Shown here: positions 42,578 to 48,042 of the stretch, piece after piece
Numbering within the stretch: the stretch's first letter is position 1
Layout: the number at the start of each line of letters is the position of its first letter
Source: Mariprofundus sp.
Lineage (GTDB): Bacteria > Pseudomonadota > Zetaproteobacteria > Mariprofundales > Mariprofundaceae
DNA: 48,042 nt
Reading direction: 5' to 3'
Assembly: GCA_030951025.1 (NCBI GenBank)
Contig: JAUZQK010000120.1
Coordinates: 1-48,042, forward strand
Notes under the pieces: generated by a model
The model's input: the letters and a program-made list of their open reading frames with translations, nothing else
Told to the model about the DNA's origin: nothing
The model's database searches: none
Program-made: the position numbers and the translations under genes

Positions 42578-43948
42578 TTGTCTGACTTTCCCCACCATAG
42601 CTTCCGCGAATATGATATTCGCGGTATTGCCGGCACAGATATCACCGAAACCCTGGCCTATCAACTCGGCCATGCGTTTGCTGCCATGTTGCCAGGCATG
42701 GAAACACGTGCAGTCATTGTTGGGCGAGATGTACGCCTAAGTGGCGCAGCCTTACAAACAGCACTCATCAAAGCTTTAAATGATGCCGGTATCGATGTGC
42801 TGGATATCGGTATCGTACCGACTCCAATGGCCTATTATGCTGTCCACAGCTTAAACATGGCCGGCAGCATTCATGTCACCGCCAGCCATAATCCGGGTGA
42901 ATACAACGGTTTCAAAATGATGATTGGCACATCGAGTCTGCACGGTGATGATATTCAGCGTTTAAAACAGCTTATGCTGCAATCATACCAAGCTGTAAGC
43001 ACACGTGGCAGCTATAAAACCTGCTGCATTACCGATCAGTATATGCAATTCATCCTGGATGATTGCCCACTATCGCGACCGTTCAAAGTCGTTATCGATG
43101 CAGGCAATGGCCCATCCGGTGTGGTGGCCGCCCCGCTCTACCGCCAACTCGGCTGCGAAGTCATAGAGCTTTATTGTGAGCCCGATGGCAACTTCCCCAA
43201 CCATCATCCCGATCCCACTATTGCAGAAAACCTGGCCGATCTCATTGATTGTGTACGTCATCACAAGGCTGATCTGGGTATTGCCTTTGATGGTGATGGG
43301 GATCGGATTGGCATTGTCGATGATCAAGGCGACATTATCTGGAGCGATAAACTCTTGTTATTGCTGGCGCGGCAATTGCTCCAAAAGCATCCCGGCGCAA
43401 CGATCATATCAGAAATAAAAAGCTCGCAAATGCTCTACAATGCGATTGCCGATGCAGGTGGCAAGGCCGTCATGTGGCGTACCGGTCATTCCTTAATCAA
43501 AGCCAAGATGAAAGAAACAGGTGCATTGCTGGCGGGTGAAATGAGCGGCCATTTGTTTTTTGCCGACCGATTCTTCGGCTTCGACGATGCCACCTATGCC
43601 GGCGCGCGCATCATGCAAATGCTGGCCGATACAGGCCTCAGCTTTAAACAACTGCTGGCCGATGTACCGGCTACAGTTTGCACACCGGAATTACGTATTG
43701 ATTGTAGTGATGATGATAAATTCAATGTGGTCGAGGCGGCCATTAAACATTTTAAATCACTGGACTACGATATTATCGACATCGATGGCATGCGTATTTG
43801 TTTTGCCGATGGCTGGGGTTTGTTGCGCGCTTCCAACACCCAACCTGCCCTGGTGATGCGCTTTGAAGCGCCCGACCATCAACGGCTGAACGAAATGCGC
43901 GCCTTGATTGAATCATGGATCAAGACACACACCACAATAAGCATATAA
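42578..43948 (+). CDS. algC: Phosphomannomutase/phosphoglucomutase
   Basis: This 456-residue alpha-D-phosphohexomutase interconverts hexose 1- and 6-phosphates for envelope sugars. The opening 'FREYDIRGIAG', phosphoserine loop 'VTASHNPGEYNGFK', metal loop 'FDGDGDRIGIVD', sugar-binding 'GEMSGH' and the C-terminal phosphate-binding 'RASNTQPALVMRFE' are all present, in the bacterial PMM/PGM order. The start is TTG at 42578, the only start giving the family N-terminus, with AGG about 9 nt before. AlgC is the Pseudomonas name for this family. Confidence 0.93.
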   Translation: MSDFPHHSFREYDIRGIAGTDITETLAYQLGHAFAAMLPGMETRAVIVGRDVRLSGAALQTALIKALNDAGIDVLDIGIVPTPMAYYAVHSLNMAGSIHVTASHNPGEYNGFKMMIGTSSLHGDDIQRLKQLMLQSYQAVSTRGSYKTCCITDQYMQFILDDCPLSRPFKVVIDAGNGPSGVVAAPLYRQLGCEVIELYCEPDGNFPNHHPDPTIAENLADLIDCVRHHKADLGIAFDGDGDRIGIVDDQGDIIWSDKLLLLLARQLLQKHPGATIISEIKSSQMLYNAIADAGGKAVMWRTGHSLIKAKMKETGALLAGEMSGHLFFADRFFGFDDATYAGARIMQMLADTGLSFKQLLADVPATVCTPELRIDCSDDDKFNVVEAAIKHFKSLDYDIIDIDGMRICFADGWGLLRASNTQPALVMRFEAPDHQRLNEMRALIESWIKTHTTISI

Positions 43949-44009
43949 CCCACGGGTGAATTATCATCACAAACCATATATGCTGCGCCGCCTTATTAAC
44001 ATTAATTGA

Positions 44010-45038
<1,029 letters not shown>

Positions 45039-45070
45039 TTATTCGAAGCCCCAGGCTTCAAACAATCAAA

Positions 45071-45102
45071 AGGAGGCTCCATGACTGGAGCCTCCTTTTT
45101 TA
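45071..45102. terminator. Terminator of ilvC
   Basis: AGGAGGCTCC and GGAGCCTCCT form a 10-bp stem around ATGACT (45071-45096), then a T-run. On the minus strand an A-rich flank makes it possibly bidirectional, which would also stop transcription of the small ORF at 45104-45247. Confidence 0.93.
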
Positions 45103-45103
45103 T

Positions 45104-45247
45104 TCAATGAATCAAATCTGAAAATAACGGCCTTGGAAAGCTGTGCGTAACAGTCCGAACCACTTTCGCCGCTGCTTTCCCCTCTTTCTGTTCAGCTTTG
45201 CTTTGTCCCTGTTTGATCTGTTCCTTTTTAGTTTGTTTTACAATCAT
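45104..45247 (-). CDS. Small basic protein, CRP-site-linked (hypothetical)
   Basis: This 47-residue frame begins at ATG 45245-45247 with GGGAGC 5 nt before it. The product is Lys/Gln-rich ('VKQTKKEQIKQGQSKAEQK') and then mixed, with no known family and no signal peptide. It ends next to the ilvC terminator. A perfect TGTGA-N6-TCACA site lies 67-82 nt upstream, as expected for CRP-type control. The ribosome-binding site and site position argue for a real gene, but composition alone cannot prove it. Confidence 0.4.
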   Translation of the reverse strand: MIVKQTKKEQIKQGQSKAEQKEGKAAAKVVRTVTHSFPRPLFSDLIH

Positions 45248-45313
45248 AACCAGCTCCCATGCCCATCACTTCACATTGCAACAACAAACCATGATGATGT
45301 AAAATCAAATAAA

Positions 45314-45329
45314 TGTGATGCACATCACA
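45314..45329 (-). promoter_or_regulatory. CRP/FNR-family binding site, perfect TGTGA-N6-TCACA
   Basis: On either strand the 16-mer reads TGTGAT-4 nt-ATCACA, the full consensus core of CRP, flanked by A/T-rich sequence. Both neighbouring large genes (ilvC and the barrel protein) end towards it, so it does not precede either promoter; only the small minus-strand ORF lies downstream in the right orientation. Confidence 0.6.
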
Positions 45330-45395
45330 AAAAAACCAACAAAAAGAATCCCCCATACTGCGATGATTATCAGCCTATCATGAAACAACCCGCGC

Positions 45396-46649
45396 CTAAA
45401 AATACCAATCCAATCGGAGTGCATAGCGTGCTTCTAAGCGGCCAAACTCGCTACCCGCCCCGCCTTGCGGCAGTTGGGCAAAAGCTTGAATATCAATATT
45501 TTCGAATATCGACCATGTCAGTGCCGGCGCAACAAACCAACCCGGACGCTGCAAATCAGAAATAAGCAGGACTTCAAAACGCCATAGTGCTGTAAGATCA
45601 TAAGCCAGTTGCCCACCCAGCAAATGTCTGGATAAACTGTTAAGACGGTTCGGATTAAGCCCAACCGCACCAAATGCAAAACCTGCCGCCCCATTATAAA
45701 AATATTCGATCGCGCCATACAGGCCATTGGGAAACCAGCTGTTGCTCCAGGTATAATCAAGGCCAGTCGAAACTTGACCATATACACCCTCAGAAGCATT
45801 TTTGGCTTGCATCCATTCCAGCCGCACCCCTGCATCAGCCAGATTTCCTGTCACATCAACGGCAAACATATTTTCATTGCCAATGCGCCCCAGCATCAGC
45901 GCCACATCAAACTCACCCCATGTATCCTGCCAGCGTAAAGCGGCTTTTCGGGATACACCATAAGCTGGCCGTCCAGCCCCCACCACAGCCACCACAGAAG
46001 CACTGTTCGAATAGTTCCACTGCGCCAATGCCGCATCCACACCCAGCTTTTGATCCAGTTCCAGAGCTGTCGGCTGCACAGGATTAAAACGATCACTCGG
46101 ATTCCAGATGCGCCCTGAACCCCAGGCAATGCGCTGACGACCCGCCTTGATACTCAAATCACCCGCATCATAAGTCAGCCAACCACGATAAAGTTTATGT
46201 TGCCAGTTTAACTGTGATCGTTCGGCAAGTGTCGCACTGGCATCCAGCCATGTTGCATCAGGCCGCTGTAATCCTGCACTGACAACAGGATCAGCCACCA
46301 TGCCCCCCCACAAAAGCTCATGATCGTAAGCCAGATGTGCACGCACTGCGCCGCCATACCATTGATCATCCAGTTTCAAACGCAAACGATTCAAATCTGT
46401 TGTTCTATCCTGGACAAGGCTATCGCGTGTTTGGAACAATAAATTGGTATATTGACCAGAGAATTCCACCGCCTGCACTGCTCCACTGAACAGAACCCCA
46501 CTCAACAGAACCCCAACCAGCACCGTTCCAACCAATACTGTTCCAATCAATACTGTTCCAATCAATACAGGCCCTGCCAGCAAACACATCGACAATGCGG
46601 CAGCGAACCGGAACAAATTACACCACCGTATTGGATTCGATACGGCCAT
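45396..46649 (-). CDS. Outer-membrane beta-barrel protein (unrecognised family)
   Basis: This 417-residue protein has a long signal region and a mature part rich in alternating aromatic and polar strands ('FSGQYTNLLFQTRDS', 'SQLNWQHKLYRGWLTYDAG'), ending in 'ALRLDWYF', a C-terminal Phe typical of outer-membrane barrels. The hydrophobic signal core is a tandem array of VLIGT-type pentapeptides coded by 15-nt repeats. The listed ATG overlaps the ABC gene by 32 nt; later starts (TTG 11 codons in, or Met21) are possible. It follows an ABC ATPase and may belong to an export system. Confidence 0.75.
   Translation of the reverse strand: MAVSNPIRWCNLFRFAAALSMCLLAGPVLIGTVLIGTVLVGTVLVGVLLSGVLFSGAVQAVEFSGQYTNLLFQTRDSLVQDRTTDLNRLRLKLDDQWYGGAVRAHLAYDHELLWGGMVADPVVSAGLQRPDATWLDASATLAERSQLNWQHKLYRGWLTYDAGDLSIKAGRQRIAWGSGRIWNPSDRFNPVQPTALELDQKLGVDAALAQWNYSNSASVVAVVGAGRPAYGVSRKAALRWQDTWGEFDVALMLGRIGNENMFAVDVTGNLADAGVRLEWMQAKNASEGVYGQVSTGLDYTWSNSWFPNGLYGAIEYFYNGAAGFAFGAVGLNPNRLNSLSRHLLGGQLAYDLTALWRFEVLLISDLQRPGWFVAPALTWSIFENIDIQAFAQLPQGGAGSEFGRLEARYALRLDWYF
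46481..46570. repeat. 15-nt tandem repeat in the barrel-protein signal sequence
   Basis: Six 15-nt units (plus strand close to TCCAATCAATACTGT) lie in frame within the signal peptide. The three nearest the start codon are almost identical, and the others are progressively diverged. Each unit codes for one VLIGT, VLVGT, VLVGV, VLLSG or VLFSG block. Confidence 0.85.
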
Positions 46650-47307
46650 CCTGCATCTGAATCAGCCTTCGGGCTGAAGCGATTACGGCCGGATCATGCG
46701 AAGCGATGACAAAGGTCGTTCCATTTTCCTCGTTCAGCCTGCGCATCAGCGCCATCAAGGATTCACCCGTATGTGAATCCAGATTGGCTGTCGGTTCATC
46801 GGCCAACACCAGATCCGGATTCGATGCCAAAGCACGGGCTACCGCTACCCGCTGCTGCTGACCACCGGACATTTGATCCGGCCGTCTGTGTTCAAAGCCT
46901 TTTAAGCCCACTTCATTCAACCAGTGATCGGCCAGTTCAAAACGTTGCTTGCGCGCCATGCCCTGCAATTGCAACACATAAGCGACATTTTCCCGCGCAC
47001 TTAATACACGTATCAAATTATACGATTGAAATACAAAGCCCAAATGATTCAAACGAAAGTCTGCCCGTTGAGCCGCTGTCATGGCCAACATATCCTGACC
47101 TGCAATCGTCAATGAACCGCTCGCCGGTCGATCCAGGCCACCGAGAATATTCAATAGAGTCGTTTTGCCCGAACCGGAACGGCCTGCCAGCACCACATAA
47201 GCACCGCGCCCAATGCTTAAATCAACACCGGCCAGTGCTGCCACCCGCACCTCACCGCTGGCATAATAACGTGTCAGTCCCTTCGCCGAAATCAATACCT
47301 CAGCCAT
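46618..47307 (-). CDS. ABC transporter ATP-binding protein (LolD/MacB family)
   Basis: This 229-residue ATPase has Walker A 'GRSGSGKTTLL', Q-loop 'FVFQSYNLI', signature 'MSGGQQQRVAVARAL', Walker B 'LVLADEPTANLD' and switch His in 'VIASHD'. The 'LSARENVAY' segment and overall length fit the LolD/MacB/FtsE group, which works with FtsX-like permeases; such a permease lies upstream. GGAGG precedes the ATG. It could drive lipoprotein release or export; the barrel protein downstream may be the outer-membrane part. Confidence 0.92.
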   Translation of the reverse strand: MAEVLISAKGLTRYYASGEVRVAALAGVDLSIGRGAYVVLAGRSGSGKTTLLNILGGLDRPASGSLTIAGQDMLAMTAAQRADFRLNHLGFVFQSYNLIRVLSARENVAYVLQLQGMARKQRFELADHWLNEVGLKGFEHRRPDQMSGGQQQRVAVARALASNPDLVLADEPTANLDSHTGESLMALMRRLNEENGTTFVIASHDPAVIASARRLIQMQDGRIESNTVV

Positions 47308-47332
47308 GCGTTTTCCTCCATTACAAGCTTAA

Positions 47333-47473
47333 CTATTCAGCATTACCCTGGAGATGCTGCTTTAGCTGCGCACTGCCCAATCCAAGAATAACACTCATTA
47401 CCGCAACACCCCAGGGTGGTCTCTCTTGCTGCGCAATCACCTTCAGTACGCAAAGGAGCGCAAAGAAAAGCAT
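47333..47473 (-). CDS. Possible small ORF between ABC permease and ATPase
   Basis: A 46-residue frame begins inside the dispersed repeat and ends 25 nt before the ATPase start. Its N-terminus ('LFFALLCVLKV') comes from the repeat; the rest ('PPWGVAVMSVILGLGSAQ') is not repeat-derived and looks hydrophobic and coding-like. It may be a repeat-created frame or the tail of a disrupted gene. Confidence 0.3.
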   Translation of the reverse strand: MLFFALLCVLKVIAQQERPPWGVAVMSVILGLGSAQLKQHLQGNAE

Positions 47474-47520
47474 GTTTAGATTTTGCCTTTCCTCTGTGTA
47501 ACTCTGCGTACTCTGCGGTG
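47438..47520. repeat. Dispersed palindromic repeat, copy 2
   Basis: The ends CACCTTCAGTACGCAAAG and CTCTGCGTACTCTGCGGTG are imperfect inverted repeats, so the 83-bp unit could fold into a hairpin or behave like a MITE. It shares internal blocks with 12190-12267. Confidence 0.75.
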
Positions 47521-47582
47521 AACGATCTTGATTCTGTTATTCCAGAGTTGCAAACAACCGAGCCTCTGCCATAACTCGACCC

Positions 47583-48042
47583 TCACAGCTCCCGCAAGGC
47601 ATGAGCCGGCTCCAGCTTCGAGGCTTTCCAGGCTGGAATCAATCCGGCAATCATCGCCCCAGCGATGGCTGCCCCCAAGATACGCAACACACTTTCCCAT
47701 TCTAACAAGGGATGAATCACCGGATCCATGTACATAAATGAAAAGGCAATGGCGAACTGCGACAAATCAATACCGTGCTGACCATACCATAACGATAAAC
47801 CACCACCGATCGCAAAGCCTGCCAAACCACCAATGATTACCAGAATCACCGTTTCCCACAGCACCATCGCAAACACCTGCATCGGCGTTACACCCAGTGC
47901 CGCCATCAAACCAAACTCACGCACCCGTTCATGCATGCTCATCAGCATGGTATTGAGCACTTCAACCAAGACCACGATAATCACAATCAGCAACACAATC
48001 CAAGTATAGGCATCTGCAAAATCAGCCCATTGCTGAGCCATC
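47583..48042 (-). CDS. FtsX-like ABC transporter permease (5' end outside window)
   Basis: Only the C-terminal ~150 residues are visible; the start lies past the right edge. Three membrane helices with a periplasmic segment between the last two, and 'MHERVREFGLMAALGVTP' and 'AGLIPAWKASKLEPAHALREL', are the FtsX/MacB/LolC permease C-terminus. The partner ATPase is at 46618-47307. A visible Met at 48039-48041 is internal, not the start. Confidence 0.9.
   Translation of the reverse strand, partial: MAQQWADFADAYTWIVLLIVIIVVLVEVLNTMLMSMHERVREFGLMAALGVTPMQVFAMVLWETVILVIIGGLAGFAIGGGLSLWYGQHGIDLSQFAIAFSFMYMDPVIHPLLEWESVLRILGAAIAGAMIAGLIPAWKASKLEPAHALREL

Noticed and set aside
45143-45565. 140-codon plus-strand frame
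   Set aside because: It starts with GTG without a ribosome-binding site, crosses the CRP-like site and runs antisense into the barrel gene; low-complexity composition.

Overview
The window reads as an aerobic (or microaerobic) Gram-negative proteobacterial chromosome segment, close to half G+C by eye, densely packed with housekeeping genes. A cytochrome bc1 complex, a four-subunit succinate dehydrogenase with SdhE, Lol-type lipoprotein release, type IV pilus retraction ATPases, several c-type cytochromes and both HemF-like and HemN-like coproporphyrinogen oxidases suit a respiring proteobacterium. The mix is reminiscent of Zetaproteobacteria or other iron/sulfur-oxidiser lineages, but no marker here proves that and the placement is inference.

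Layout. 1-721 (minus, cut by the left edge): RsbR-like STAS regulator behind a promoter with a G10 tract in its spacer. 957-18641, all minus: from high to low coordinates ndk, lysS, a CBS protein, an NhaD-type antiporter, lolC/E, a SEC-C protein, recO, pdxJ-acpS-vanZ-like-nnr, sdhCDAB, a transposase relic, sdhE, a DUF1573-diheme cytochrome lipoprotein, rpe and petABC. 18745-20571, plus: a divergent hemF-like gene and two small secreted proteins. 20572-22150, minus: PIN-domain relic, recX, recA. 22360-27458, plus: CCA-adding enzyme/poly(A) polymerase, three c-type cytochrome genes, hemN. 27465-28736, minus: GAF-SpoIIE phosphatase. 28929-33897, plus: pilT, pilU, a third PilT-like ATPase and a kinase/P-loop fusion. 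34211-45038, plus: sspA, a five-gene putative fatty-acid-derived metabolite operon (thermostable-hemolysin family, acyl-AMP ligase, haem-oxygenase-like diiron oxidase, SDR, TPR protein), a membrane SpoIIE phosphatase coupled to fumC, a phosphomanno/glucomutase and ilvC. 45104-48042, minus: a small basic protein behind a CRP-like site, a beta-barrel protein, and an ABC ATPase/FtsX-type permease pair running off the right edge.

How it works together. Sdh feeds quinol to bc1, which passes electrons to the c-type cytochromes; HemF-like and HemN proteins would supply haem for them, and fumC continues the TCA step after Sdh. A STAS protein and two SpoIIE-type phosphatases suggest partner-switching signalling, although no partner kinase is visible. 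The most promising poorly described system is the operon at 34907-39281. Other points of interest are the G10 promoter tract, a perfect 24-nt palindrome in the first codons of hemN, three PilT-family ATPases in a row, in-frame tandem repeats at the 5' ends of three genes, and several relics and small ORFs in the gaps. All start choices, motifs and regulatory sites come from reading the sequence; no database search was run.
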